Source: UBA11524 sp965646445
GTDB taxonomy: Bacteria; Bacillota; Clostridia; Christensenellales; Aristaeellaceae
Reading direction: 5' to 3'
DNA: 64,000 bases
NCBI GenBank assembly: GCA_965646445.1
Contig: CBFFZW010000012.1
Span: 1-64,000, forward strand
Part shown: positions 13,669 to 22,313 of the stretch, one piece after another
How positions within the stretch are numbered: the first letter of the stretch is position 1
How the letters are laid out: each line of letters begins with the position of its first letter
Translations under genes and position numbers: made by a program
Notes under the pieces: generated by a model
The model's input: only the letters and a program-made list of their open reading frames with translations
Told to the model about the DNA's origin: nothing
The model's database searches: none

Positions 13669-15351
13669 TTACCGTTCCCTTGCCTCGCGGAAGACCTGGA
13701 GCATACCCTCCGGCGGATGGCGGAGCTGCTCCGCGGTGACGCACGCCAGGGTGGGAATGGCGCCATGCTCCCGATGAATCCGCAGCCTCAGCCGATTCTC
13801 CTCGGTGCTGCCATCCAGGCTGTGGTAGCCCACCGCCAGGCAGAGATCGCCCCACAAATATTGGTTCAGGTCGATGCCGCCGGTTCGGTCAAGGCCGGGA
13901 TGATTATGGACGTAGGATTCAAACAGGTGTACCTGCGCGAAGGTCTGCGTCTGCATGGTAAGCTCATTCAGGCCCTCGCCGCCGATGGCCGTTCCCCCAT
14001 GAAGCTGAGCCAGATAGCGCTGCAGCCGCATCACGCCCTCCATGGGCGTCTGGTTGTTCACCAGGCAGTTGCGCAGGTTCATCGTCACATGCGATACATC
14101 GGTGAAGATGCAGTCCAGGTCGAAGTCCTCGATCACCCCCTGCAGCGATTCCCGCAGAAGCGAGTGCCACATGGGCTGGGCCGCGTGCAGCTTGACCATG
14201 GTGCAGCAGCGGCCGCTGTTTTGCAGGCGCAGGTTGTCCATGGGGACAGGGCGCATACCCTTTTCATCCCGGCTCCAGCCCAGGCGTCTGTCGGTTTCCA
14301 CATCCCGGTAAGCAAAGTCCGCCAGCAAGGGATAAGCGCTGTGGGCGGGGTCGATCTCCATGATGTTGGCGTGGGGCGCGATATGGTAGCCCATTTTCCG
14401 GGCCTTTCGGATCATGGAGGCTCCCCGCTGGGACGGCTTGTACACGGGATAATTCCGGTCGTAGTCATCGCTGCGCCACCAGGGAAAATGCAGCAGCGTT
14501 CTGCGCGGCTCGGCATGGCAAGCAAGCGCGTCCAGGAAGCTTTCGTCGCAGGGCGTCCATGAGACGCACAGCGACAGGTCGCGCATCCAGTCAGGCCGCC
14601 ACGGCCTGCGGACATCCAGCTGATAGGCGCCGTAAAGCCACTGGCGGTAGGCGGAAGCCGGAGCATGCCAGTCGCCGCTGAAGGCGCCAATCCGCCAGAC
14701 CAGCCCGCCGGCGGACAGGTTATCTTCGATGGGCCCGAAGGCCTGGGTATCCAGGGCGAGGCGGCCGCCGTCAGACGGGTCAAAGGACAAAGCCTTGGGG
14801 GTGTAGCGGCTGTCCTGCGTCCAGAGCATCAGGCTATCCCGCCGTCCCTCCAGGATGACGAAGCCCGCCTCCCATCGGAAGGGCCATTCGTTCCACGAGG
14901 GCATGATGAGCGGGTCGTCCATGCTGAGGCGGACGCCCTGCCACAGCGGCGCGATCACCTGAACGCCGTCCTTCCGCCAGCCGGTGAAGGCATAGCGAAC
15001 CGACCGCAGGCCCCGGCGGGCCGAGTAGGCGCTGGGCTCAATGCACAATTCGCCCGTCTGCCTGTCCTCGGAAAAAACGATGACGCCGCTTCCTTCCCAG
15101 CCCTCAACACGCATTTCCACCATGTTCTCCGTGACCTGGAACAGGGAGACGCGCCCGTACTCGGCACAGGCGACATCCACCGCCTCGCCTCCTTTGAATA
15201 GCAATTGCAGCGGCGGTCTGCGGCTTGGCGCGCGGTCGATCCACGTCGTGCTGGTCTGTTTGCTGCGCAGCAGGGTGATTTCCCCGTGGTCAATGATCCC
15301 TGACAGCAAGGGCGTATCCACGAGGATGGTCTGTCCGTCGATTTTCAGCAT
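13669..15351 (-). CDS. DUF6259-type glycoside-hydrolase-like protein
   Basis: A 560-residue cytoplasmic protein with the layout of DUF6259 proteins: an N-terminal beta-sandwich-like region (about 1-220) and a TIM-barrel-like C-terminal half. Visible barrel segments include MRDLSLCVSWTPCDESFLDA, GYHIAPHANIMEID, DFDLDCIFTDVSHVTMN and AIGGEGLNELTM, in which Asp and Glu at strand ends are candidate catalytic residues. It has no signal peptide. It is 21 bases downstream of a sugar permease gene, so it probably acts on the imported oligosaccharide or glycoside. The exact linkage cannot be read from sequence. Confidence 0.7.
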   Translation of the reverse strand: MLKIDGQTILVDTPLLSGIIDHGEITLLRSKQTSTTWIDRAPSRRPPLQLLFKGGEAVDVACAEYGRVSLFQVTENMVEMRVEGWEGSGVIVFSEDRQTGELCIEPSAYSARRGLRSVRYAFTGWRKDGVQVIAPLWQGVRLSMDDPLIMPSWNEWPFRWEAGFVILEGRRDSLMLWTQDSRYTPKALSFDPSDGGRLALDTQAFGPIEDNLSAGGLVWRIGAFSGDWHAPASAYRQWLYGAYQLDVRRPWRPDWMRDLSLCVSWTPCDESFLDALACHAEPRRTLLHFPWWRSDDYDRNYPVYKPSQRGASMIRKARKMGYHIAPHANIMEIDPAHSAYPLLADFAYRDVETDRRLGWSRDEKGMRPVPMDNLRLQNSGRCCTMVKLHAAQPMWHSLLRESLQGVIEDFDLDCIFTDVSHVTMNLRNCLVNNQTPMEGVMRLQRYLAQLHGGTAIGGEGLNELTMQTQTFAQVHLFESYVHNHPGLDRTGGIDLNQYLWGDLCLAVGYHSLDGSTEENRLRLRIHREHGAIPTLACVTAEQLRHPPEGMLQVFREARER

Positions 15352-15372
15352 GATGCCTGCTCCTTTCGCCGG

Positions 15373-16260
15373 TCATTCCTTGACCGCGCCCACCACGATG
15401 CCCTTGACGAAATACTTCTGGAGGAAGGGATACACGCACATGATGGGCAGCGTGCCGAGAAAGACCTGGGCCATCCGCAGGGTCACGTCATCCACGCTGG
15501 ACAGCTTTTCAAGATCCTCCTGGGTCATGTACATCTTGGCGGTGTTGGAAACGCTGATGGCCTGGCGCAGATAGGTCGCCAGAGGATAATTCGCGGGCTT
15601 GTTCATGTACATCTGCCCGTCGAACCAGGAGTTCCAGGGCCCGGTGGCCGTGAACAGCACAATGGTGGCAATGGACGGCAGGGACAGGGGCAGAACAATC
15701 TGCAAAAGAACCCGCACATGGCCCGCGCCGTCCAGAAAGGCGGCTTCCTCCAGCGCCTTGGGAATGCCCCGGAAAAAGTTCATCATCATCACCACGCGCC
15801 CCACGTTGCACAGCCCCGGCAGAATCAGCACCCAGAAGTTGTTCAGCAGGCCCAGCTGGCGGATGACGAAATAGTAGGGAATCAGGCCGCCGCCGAAGAA
15901 CATGGTGAAGGCGAAATACCAGGCGTAGACGGTGCGGCCATGCAGCACATGGCCCGGCTTGGACAGCGGGTATGCGGTGATGACGCACATGATTGTTTCC
16001 AGCACGGTACCGATGACCACGCGCCTGACGGTGATCCACATGGCCTTGAAAAATTCCGCCTTTTCCAGCAGATAGCCGCAGGCCTGCAGCGTGAAGCCCC
16101 GGGGAAAAATGCCCACCTGTCCGGCGGCGGCAAAGCGGGCCTCCGACAGCGATACGGCCAGCATGTGCAGCAGAGGCATCAGGCTGATGAACATCAGGAA
16201 GGCAAGAAACAGATAGTTGATACAATCAAAGCACAGGGCGCTTTTTTTCCTTTTCATCAT
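15373..16260 (-). CDS. Carbohydrate ABC transporter permease (LplC/MalG type)
   Basis: An inner-membrane subunit of a CUT1-family sugar importer, 295 residues with six predicted helices. The first is YLFLAFLMFISLMPLLHMLA. The EAA loop that docks the ATPase is KALEEAAFLDGAGHVRVLLQ. The segments ITAYPLSKP and TMFFGGGLIPYYFVIRQLG, and the C-terminal FLQKYFVKGIVVGAVKE, are typical of the LplC subgroup. Its partner LplB-type permease lies immediately upstream (12 bases) but is truncated, so this importer is probably not functional if the sequence is correct. No ATPase gene is nearby; these systems usually share a common MsmK-like ATPase. Confidence 0.88.
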   Translation of the reverse strand: MMKRKKSALCFDCINYLFLAFLMFISLMPLLHMLAVSLSEARFAAAGQVGIFPRGFTLQACGYLLEKAEFFKAMWITVRRVVIGTVLETIMCVITAYPLSKPGHVLHGRTVYAWYFAFTMFFGGGLIPYYFVIRQLGLLNNFWVLILPGLCNVGRVVMMMNFFRGIPKALEEAAFLDGAGHVRVLLQIVLPLSLPSIATIVLFTATGPWNSWFDGQMYMNKPANYPLATYLRQAISVSNTAKMYMTQEDLEKLSSVDDVTLRMAQVFLGTLPIMCVYPFLQKYFVKGIVVGAVKE

Positions 16261-16272
16261 GGCTGTCTCACC

Positions 16273-16656
16273 TCAGAAGATGCGGTAATCGCTGACCTTG
16301 TAGGCCATGTAGTAGCTTCCGCCCACCAGGAGCAGCCCCACGACGGAGCGGATCAGGCTCAGGGCGGAGGACACGCCGTAGTTGCCGTCCACCATGCCCA
16401 GGCGGTAAATGAAGGTGTCCAGCACGTCCGCCGAATCATAGACCAGGGGGTTGTACATCAGGTAAATCTGGTCGAAGCCGGCGCTCAGCAATCCGCCGAT
16501 GGACAATACCGTCAGCAGCACGATGATGGGGCGGATGGCGGGCAGCGTAACGTGCCAGGCTTGGCGAAGCCGTCCCGCGCCGTCCATGATGGCCGCCTCG
16601 TACAGCGCGGGGTCGGTGCCGGCGATGGCCGCGGAGTAAACGATGGTGTTGTATAA
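16273..16656 (-). pseudogene. Truncated LplB-type sugar ABC permease (C-terminal part only)
   Basis: Only about the last 127 residues of an LplB/UgpA-type permease are present: YNTIVYSAAIAGTDPALYEA, the EAA loop AAIMDGAGRLRQAWHVTLPA, IGGLLSAGFDQIYLMYNP and the final YYMAYKVSDYRIF. The family continues upstream for some 170 more residues with four more helices; here homology ends at about 16653, and the DNA becomes the start of a phage portal gene on the other strand. The rest is not elsewhere in the window. This is either a recombination/deletion endpoint or a chimeric joint in the assembly. Confidence 0.8.
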
Positions 16657-18013
16657 GCGCAGCGACGTCTTCCGGCAGATGCTCCGCCTGTCCCGGTACT
16701 TCCGGGGCGAAAACCCTTCCCTTGACGACAAATATATGCTGCGCTTCAACTCAACCACGGAGGAGAAGACGGAGACGGACGCCGCCGGGAACGAGATCAA
16801 GCGGAAGGTGATCCGCCCCGTGCGGCAGCAGATTGCCGGAAACCGCATCGCTTCCGGGATGATCGCCCGCCTCGTCATCCAGCGCAACCAATTCCTTTTG
16901 GGCGGCGGCGTCACCATGGCCAACCCGGAGGACAAGCAGCGCCTTGGCTATGGTTTTGACCGCGCCCTCCAGCAGCTTGGCGAGCTGGCCCTTGTCCAGG
17001 GCGTCAGCTACGGCTTTTGGACGGGTGCGCGCCTTGAGGTGCTGGCCGCCGCCAAGGACCCGGGAAGCGGCTGCTTCGGCCTCATGGACGAGCGGACGGG
17101 GGATGTCATGGCGGCGGTACAGTTCTGGCAGCTGAACCGCTCCAAGCCCATGTATGTCCGGCTTTTTGAGCCGGACGGCTACACGCTTTTGCGCCAGGGA
17201 GAAAGGCGCCTGGAAGAGGAAGCCCCCAAACGACCCTACCGGCTGCGGGTGCTCCGGGACGGCCTGGGTGAGACCATTGTCGGCGGCGATAACCCGCCCG
17301 CGCTCCCGGTCGTGCCCTTCTACGCCAACCAGGAGCGGAGGAGCGAAATCACCCCCGCAGTCCTCAGCAAGGTGGACGCCTACGACCGCATCCTGTCAGA
17401 CTACGGCGACAACCTTGACCGGGCCAACGATGTGTATTGGGTGCTCAACAACTTCGGCGGGGATGACGAGCAGGCCCTTGCGTGCATCCGCAAAATCCAG
17501 GAGTACAAGCTTGCGCTCACCCGGTCGGACGGCCTTGGCGGTCAAGCAAGCGCCGAGCCGCGGACCATCGAGGTGCCCTATGAGGCCCGGAGCAAGGCCC
17601 TGACGCTGCTGGAACGCAACATCTACCAGGACTTCATGGCCCTCAGCATGGACGAGCTCACCGGCGGCAGCCTGACCAATGTGGCCATCCAGGCCGCGAC
17701 GATGAACCTTGGCATGGCCTGCGACCGCTACGAGTGGGAGGTTCACGCCTTTGTTCAGCGGGTGGCCGCGCTGGCGGGCGTCCAGACGGAGGAGATCGCC
17801 TTCAAGCGGCAAAACGTGCTCAATCGCTCGGAGATCGTCGCGGACATCCTGAGCATGGCAAGCTACATCGACCGGGAAACGGCCCTGCGGCTCAATCCCT
17901 ACATTGAGCAGGACGATGTCCCCGCCATCCTGGAACGCCTGGACGCGGAGGACGTGAGCGGTCTGAGCGGAACGGACGCGCTGCAAAGGGTCATGGAAAG
18001 CGGAACGCCATAA
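16643..18013 (+). CDS. Phage portal protein (SPP1 gp6-like), N-terminus probably replaced or truncated
   Basis: The portal forms the dodecameric vertex through which DNA enters the capsid. The family pattern is clear from about residue 15 onward: SRYFRGENPSLDDKYM, RPVRQQIAGNRIASGMIARL, VQGVSYGFWTGA, then VVPFYANQERRSEITPAV, DRILSDYGDNLDRANDVYWV and the C-terminal region YQDFMALSMDELTGGSLTNV. Portals of this type normally have several more residues before the YFRGEN segment. The ATG at 16643 lies in DNA antisense to the truncated permease, so the first codons are probably foreign. The next gene follows after 26 bases. Confidence 0.85.
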   Translation: MVLYKRSDVFRQMLRLSRYFRGENPSLDDKYMLRFNSTTEEKTETDAAGNEIKRKVIRPVRQQIAGNRIASGMIARLVIQRNQFLLGGGVTMANPEDKQRLGYGFDRALQQLGELALVQGVSYGFWTGARLEVLAAAKDPGSGCFGLMDERTGDVMAAVQFWQLNRSKPMYVRLFEPDGYTLLRQGERRLEEEAPKRPYRLRVLRDGLGETIVGGDNPPALPVVPFYANQERRSEITPAVLSKVDAYDRILSDYGDNLDRANDVYWVLNNFGGDDEQALACIRKIQEYKLALTRSDGLGGQASAEPRTIEVPYEARSKALTLLERNIYQDFMALSMDELTGGSLTNVAIQAATMNLGMACDRYEWEVHAFVQRVAALAGVQTEEIAFKRQNVLNRSEIVADILSMASYIDRETALRLNPYIEQDDVPAILERLDAEDVSGLSGTDALQRVMESGTP

Positions 18014-18039
18014 CGCGGCGTCTTGTGAGGTGATGAGAC

Positions 18040-19431
18040 ATGGACGCAGACCGGCGGGGCGACCTGATGGAAAAGCAGCTGCTTTCGCGTCTGATGAAGG
18101 TCTACAACGACGCCCTTGCGGAGACCATACGCCGAATTAAACCCTTTTTGGTCAAAGTAAGGCAGGTTGAACGCGGTGAGATCAGCCCCCCCGCCTACTA
18201 TACGCAGACGGACGCTGTGGACGAATGGGAAAAGGCCTACGTCACCGAGCAGATCAGGACGGAGGACGTTGTCGGCAAAACAGCCCGGACGCTTGACGAG
18301 GCGGGAAAGAAAGCCTCAGACCTCATCTTCGACGCCATGGTTGACGTTTACCTTCTCAATCTGACAGCCTCGAGGGAAACGATCCAGCTGGAAGCGGCCG
18401 AATCAGGCAAGACGCCCTACGTTGCCCCGACCCTGACAGAGCGGGAAGTCCGCATCATCCTCCGGGACAAACAGGGGCCGTTCTCAAAGATCGCGTATAT
18501 GAACCTTGGCGCGAACCCGGCTGTCAGGCGAAGGCTGCAAGAGGCCATGGCCAGGGAGGTCGCCAGCGGCAAGGGACAGGACGCCATGATCCAAAGCATA
18601 CGGGAGATCGCGGGCATGAGCTTCCGCCAAGCCAAGCGCGTTGCCCAGACCGAGCGGACGCGCGTCCAGGGCGAGGCCCGGTATGAGGCAGGCCAGGAGG
18701 CGGAGGCCAACGGTATCCGTGTGTACAACGAGTGGCGGTGCAAGTTTGACAACAGCCGCGACGCGCACATGGAGCGCCATGGGAAGAAGGCCCTATCCGG
18801 CCAGGTCTTCCCCGGCAGCGTCATGCGCTTTCCCGGCGACCCCAACGGCCCCGCCAAGGAGGTCATCAATTGCCATTGCATCATGGTGCAGCATGTGCTT
18901 CTCCAGGGGGAGACGATCGACGAGGAGGGGAATGTTGTCCAAGGAAGCAATATACAAAATACCGAGATCAGCCCAAATATCGAATTGCCAACTCCAAGAA
19001 GCCGTGATATGATGGATAAGAACACGGATGATGCGGAGGTTCCTGGCGTGCATATTATTGGTAAGCTTGATCGTTCAATTTATAGGGTTGTTTCGCCAGA
19101 TATTACAACGGACGATGTCATTATCACGGATGAGAGGATTCAACACATCCGCGAGAGACATCCAAACGATTTCGAAATGTACGAATCCATTATGAAGAAG
19201 GCAATAGTCGACCCTGACTATATCATTCATACGGATGCACCTAAGACAGCCTTTGTGTTGAAAGAAGATCAGAAAGATGGGATCACGACAAGGCTGATCC
19301 TTAGGCTTCAAACAAGCACAGACGAAATTGGAAGAAAAAATTCTGTCATAACTTTCCAGTATGTAAAAGAGAAGGAGTACCGGAGACTTATCAGAAACAA
19401 AAAAATACTTTACAAGAAGGACGGACTATAG
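18040..19431 (+). CDS. MuF-type phage head protein fused to a PBECR-like nuclease toxin domain
   Basis: A 463-residue, two-part protein. Residues 1-295 are a phage head-morphogenesis (Mu gpF, SPP1 gp7-like) domain: FRQAKRVAQTERTRVQGEAR, RCKFDNSRDAHMERHGKK and the ending GDPNGPAKEVINCHCIM, with its typical Asn-Cys-His-Cys. After a linker (about 296-335) comes a domain resembling the phage Barnase/EndoU/ColicinE5/RelE-like (PBECR) nucleases: RSIYRVVSPDITTDDVIITD, ERIQHIRERHPNDFEMYESI and TAFVLKEDQKDGITTRLILR. Base composition changes to AT-rich at about 18935, exactly at the domain border. MuF polymorphic toxins of temperate phages have this layout. They are usually followed by an immunity gene; here none is seen, only a structured RNA. 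Confidence 0.8.
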   Translation: MDADRRGDLMEKQLLSRLMKVYNDALAETIRRIKPFLVKVRQVERGEISPPAYYTQTDAVDEWEKAYVTEQIRTEDVVGKTARTLDEAGKKASDLIFDAMVDVYLLNLTASRETIQLEAAESGKTPYVAPTLTEREVRIILRDKQGPFSKIAYMNLGANPAVRRRLQEAMAREVASGKGQDAMIQSIREIAGMSFRQAKRVAQTERTRVQGEARYEAGQEAEANGIRVYNEWRCKFDNSRDAHMERHGKKALSGQVFPGSVMRFPGDPNGPAKEVINCHCIMVQHVLLQGETIDEEGNVVQGSNIQNTEISPNIELPTPRSRDMMDKNTDDAEVPGVHIIGKLDRSIYRVVSPDITTDDVIITDERIQHIRERHPNDFEMYESIMKKAIVDPDYIIHTDAPKTAFVLKEDQKDGITTRLILRLQTSTDEIGRKNSVITFQYVKEKEYRRLIRNKKILYKKDGL

Positions 19432-19443
19432 TATAATAAGGTA

Positions 19444-19552
19444 GCGGAGGTATCACTGTGGTGGTAAACGCAGTCCCAACCACACGCCGCTGGTATTGAC
19501 AGGGGAAACCCGAGAGATGCAGGAACCGGGACACCTGCCAGTGATCCTCCGC
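19444..19552 (+). ncRNA. Candidate structured RNA between the MuF toxin and the next head gene
   Basis: A closing stem GCGGAGG-T-ATCACTG (19444-19458) pairs with CAGTGATCCTCCGC (19539-19552) with one bulged base. Inside are TGTGGT/ACCACA, a GGGGAAACCC hairpin, and GCAGG/CCTGC; GTCCC can also pair with GGGAC, a possible alternative or pseudoknot pairing. A second hairpin (CCGCCT...AGGCGG, 19569-19592) follows shortly before the next ribosome-binding site. I cannot match it to a named RNA family. A 13-codon frame with GGAGGT and a GTG start (19457-19498, ending TRRWY) overlaps the left half and is an alternative explanation. Confidence 0.5.
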
Positions 19553-19618
19553 CGGAACAAAAGACAAGCCGCCTCGGCATTGCCAAGGCGGTATTTCTAT
19601 ACCCATAAGGAGGACGTC

Positions 19619-19978
19619 ATGCCGGTTAAGGTCGAGTTTGAAAACAATGAAAACATCATCAAGGTTCGCCTTGACGGCAATGTCAGGCAGGCCCTTGAAG
19701 CCATGGGCATAGAGGCCGTCGCGCTGATCCAGGGCGGCATGGAAACCCTGTACGGCAAGCCCATACGCGACACGTCCACCCTCATGGGAAGCATGGATCA
19801 TGCCGTAAGAAGCAACAATAAAGTCGACGTAGGAACCGACATCGAGTACGGCAAGTATGTCCATGAAGGGACAAGCCGGATGAAAGGAAGGCCGTTCATC
19901 CGGGACAGCATCATTCAGCCCACCGCGCAGGACCGTCTCAGACAGGTCGCGGAGGAAGCGCTGAAACAAGGCTTCTGA
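19619..19978 (+). CDS. HK97 gp10-like head-tail joining protein
   Basis: A 119-residue protein of the HK97-gp10/minor capsid type, which forms part of the connector below the portal. The conserved core is visible: ALEAMGIEAVALIQGGMETL, KPIRDTSTLMGSMDHAV, then VGTDIEYGKYVHEGTSRMKG and RPFIRDSII, the hallmark of this family. Start ATG at 19619 follows AAGGAGGACGTC. It is placed before the scaffold and capsid genes, earlier than in HK97, an order seen in some Clostridia phages. Confidence 0.75.
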   Translation: MPVKVEFENNENIIKVRLDGNVRQALEAMGIEAVALIQGGMETLYGKPIRDTSTLMGSMDHAVRSNNKVDVGTDIEYGKYVHEGTSRMKGRPFIRDSIIQPTAQDRLRQVAEEALKQGF

Positions 19979-20084
19979 CAAACCCCCGGCAATAACAGCC
20001 ACGGCGAAGCACGGCCGCGGTTGTTTTTGTATACATTTTTCCGGCCCAAAGCACCGGGCCCCAAAGCAAAGGAGAGGAAAAACA

Positions 20085-20660
20085 ATGGCACAACTTACAA
20101 GGAAATTCTTGAAGGCTCTTGGCATGGAGGACGACGCGAAAATTGACGAGATCATCACTGCCCACACCGACACCCTTGACGCCATCAAGCAGGAGCGCGA
20201 TACCCTGAAGGATGAAAGCGCCAAGCTGGCCGAGGCACTGGCCAGGGAGGAGACGCTGAAAACCAGGGTCGCCGAGCTGGAAAGCGCGGGCGGGAAGGCA
20301 GCCGAGGTACAGGCCGCCTATGACGCCTACAAGGCACAGGTCGAAGGCGAGAAGCGCACCGCCGCCATCACCGCCAAGGTGCGGGAGGCCATGCGCAGCG
20401 CCGGGGCGAACCCCAAGGCCCTCGACCTGCTGATGAAGGCCGTCCCCCTGGACAAGTTCGACCTTGACGGCGATACCCTCAAGGACGACAGCAAGGCGCT
20501 GGACGCGCTCAAGAGCCAGTACGCGGACTTCTTCGGCACAGTCGAGAACAAAGGCCCCGACCACCTTGACCCGCCCAGCGGCGGCGAGGGCGGCGGGAGC
20601 AGCGCCGCGGCAAGGATCGCCAAGGCCTACCATGAGAGCCTTTACGGAAAAACAGAGTGA
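20085..20660 (+). CDS. Phage scaffolding protein (GP20-like)
   Basis: It assists capsid assembly and is removed or lost on maturation. The 191-residue protein is highly charged and helical: MAQLTRKFLKALGMEDDAKI, IKQERDTLKDESAKLAEAL and VAELESAGGKAAEVQAAY form a coiled coil (about 25-115), and the C-terminus is a Gly-rich flexible tail (SGGEGGGSSAAARIA). Length, charge and place before the decoration and capsid genes match phage minor structural GP20 scaffolds. AGGAGAGGAAAAAC precedes the ATG. Confidence 0.82.
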   Translation: MAQLTRKFLKALGMEDDAKIDEIITAHTDTLDAIKQERDTLKDESAKLAEALAREETLKTRVAELESAGGKAAEVQAAYDAYKAQVEGEKRTAAITAKVREAMRSAGANPKALDLLMKAVPLDKFDLDGDTLKDDSKALDALKSQYADFFGTVENKGPDHLDPPSGGEGGGSSAAARIAKAYHESLYGKTE

Positions 20661-20815
20661 CCGCGACGGACTTTTGTCCGGGGCGGGCGAAAACAGAGGG
20701 AGGCCGTAAGGCCGACTAAGCCTTAGGACAGCGCCGGAACGGCGATCCCGCAGGGCTGTACCCAGCGCCCGGCCTTGCGCCGGGTGACGGGCGAAAACAG
20801 AGAGGAGAGAAAAAC
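20661..20815 (+). repeat. Hairpin-rich repeat modules between scaffold and decoration genes
   Basis: A non-coding stretch made of short palindromes: GGACTTTTGTCC, GGCCGTAAGGCC, GCGCCGGAACGGCG and GCCCGGCCTTGCGCCGGG. The segment GGGCGAAAACAGAG occurs twice (20687-20700 and 20791-20804), each time near a purine-rich ribosome-binding region. Related modules (GCGACGGAC...GTCCGGGGCGGGCGA and GGGAGGCCG...GGCCGACT) occur again at 23666-23755, in the opposite order. Confidence 0.65.
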
Positions 20816-21181
20816 ATGTCTTTCATCGACAACAACGCCAGCAAGGGCCGCGTCTATGCTCCCGGCTGGTTCCTGGCTGACAATGAGAATGTGGAGCGCA
20901 AGACCCGGCAGATGGCCCAGTCGGGCGCAACCACGGCGGAAAACGGCGGCAAGTACATCCCCATGGGCACGGTATGGCCCGCCAATGACGCAACGGCTGA
21001 GGGTATCGTCTACGAGGACGTTGACGTTACCACCGGCGATATGCCCGGCTCCGTCGTGACCTTCGGCGTGGTCTACGAGGATCGTCTCCCCGTAACCATC
21101 GACGCCGCCGCCAAGACGGCGCTGACCGGCAAGGGCTTCCGCTTTATCGCCAAGTCCCCCGCCGTAACCCGACCCTACTAA
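20816..21181 (+). CDS. Phage head decoration protein
   Basis: A 121-residue protein likely to trimerise on the capsid surface as lambda gpD does. Support: the length, the small-residue-rich beta pattern (GGKYIPMGTVWPANDATAEG, YEDVDVTTGDMPGSVVTFGV, EDRLPVTIDAAAKTALTGKG), and the position directly before the major capsid gene (20-base gap). AGAGAGGAGAGAAAAAC precedes the ATG. Sequence identity to gpD is not evident, so the call rests mainly on place and pattern. Confidence 0.7.
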   Translation: MSFIDNNASKGRVYAPGWFLADNENVERKTRQMAQSGATTAENGGKYIPMGTVWPANDATAEGIVYEDVDVTTGDMPGSVVTFGVVYEDRLPVTIDAAAKTALTGKGFRFIAKSPAVTRPY

Positions 21182-21200
21182 GAAAGGAGAAAGCAAAACC

Positions 21201-22301
21201 ATGGCTGAACGCTTCGAGAACAACATCCTTGGCCTCGTCCCCCAGCGGGATTGGCTGGATGTCGGCTTTAACGTCACCCGCCCCAATGACCCCATCGACG
21301 GCCTTTTCGGCGACGAGCGCACGGATAACCTCATCGCCTACTGGGAGAGCATCGCCGCCGAGTATCAGATTCCGGTGATGGCGAAGTTCCACGCCTTCGA
21401 TACCGAGGCCGAGCAGACCTTCCGCATCCCCATCGACAGCCACAACATCGAAAAGGGCCTCATCAAGGTCAAGATCAATCAGAGCGAGCGCCTACGTGCC
21501 CTGACCCGCAGCGGCGTGCAGAATTCCCAGCTTTATGATTACGTTCTTCGCGACGGTGTCCGCCTTGCCGAGCAGGTCTTCACCCGCTCCAAGGTCGCCA
21601 AGAATGAGCTGATGGCTACCGGCAAGGTCACCATCAATGAAAACAACCTCAGCACGCCCATCGAATATGGCGTTACCGCCGACCAGACGAGCCTGGAAAT
21701 CGACCTTTCGGACTCCGCCGACATTCCCGGCCAGATTCAGGACATCCTGGACAAGGCCAAGAAATTGGGCGTTACCATTTCCGGCATCATGACCTCCGGC
21801 CAGAATGTGAGCAAGCTCAAGCGCAACAAGGCCCTACAGACGGCCATCAACGGCAACATCGGCGCGGGCGCAACGATCCGCAATACGGCCCTTGAAGCCT
21901 TCCTGCAGGAGGAATACGGCATCAACCGCGTCGTTGTCAACGATCTGACCTATGGCGCGGACGCTGGCATTGGCAGCAATGGCCGACCCACCATTACCCA
22001 GAAGCGGTATTACCCCGACGATAAGATCACCTTCTTCGCCGCGAATCCCTCCGGCCGCCTGGGCGTCGGCCTGTGGGGCGATCCGCCCGAAACGGATACG
22101 GGCATGCTGGGCGCAACGGCAAGCACCGTCAGCCCGTATGTGTACATCACGCAGTGGATGGAAAAGGATCCCGCTGTGCTGTGGACGAAGGCCAGCGCCC
22201 TGTTTATCCCCGTTCTGTACAACCCGTCCTCGCTGTGGATTGCCACGGCCAAAAAGCCCGCGTCGAAGGCTCAGCCCGCGGCCGCCAAGGCGGCCAAGTA
22301 A
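21201..22301 (+). CDS. Major capsid protein (lambda gpE/HK97-fold type)
   Basis: The main shell protein of phage 2, 366 residues. Recognisable pattern of the gpE-like family: an N-terminal AERFENNILGLVPQRDWLDV, the exposed loop region HAFDTEAEQTFRIPIDSH, the spine-like segment KINQSERLRALTRSGVQNSQ, and C-terminal strands LGVTISGIMTSGQNVSKLKR, INRVVVNDLTYGAD and YYPDDKITFFAANPSGRLGV. It is preceded by AAGAAAGGAGAAAGC and lies 12 bases before the connector gene. The Ala/Lys-rich C-terminal tail (AKKPASKAQPAAAKAAK) is unusual but seen in other gut phages. Confidence 0.88.
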   Translation: MAERFENNILGLVPQRDWLDVGFNVTRPNDPIDGLFGDERTDNLIAYWESIAAEYQIPVMAKFHAFDTEAEQTFRIPIDSHNIEKGLIKVKINQSERLRALTRSGVQNSQLYDYVLRDGVRLAEQVFTRSKVAKNELMATGKVTINENNLSTPIEYGVTADQTSLEIDLSDSADIPGQIQDILDKAKKLGVTISGIMTSGQNVSKLKRNKALQTAINGNIGAGATIRNTALEAFLQEEYGINRVVVNDLTYGADAGIGSNGRPTITQKRYYPDDKITFFAANPSGRLGVGLWGDPPETDTGMLGATASTVSPYVYITQWMEKDPAVLWTKASALFIPVLYNPSSLWIATAKKPASKAQPAAAKAAK

Positions 22302-22313
22302 GGAGGGAGCGGC

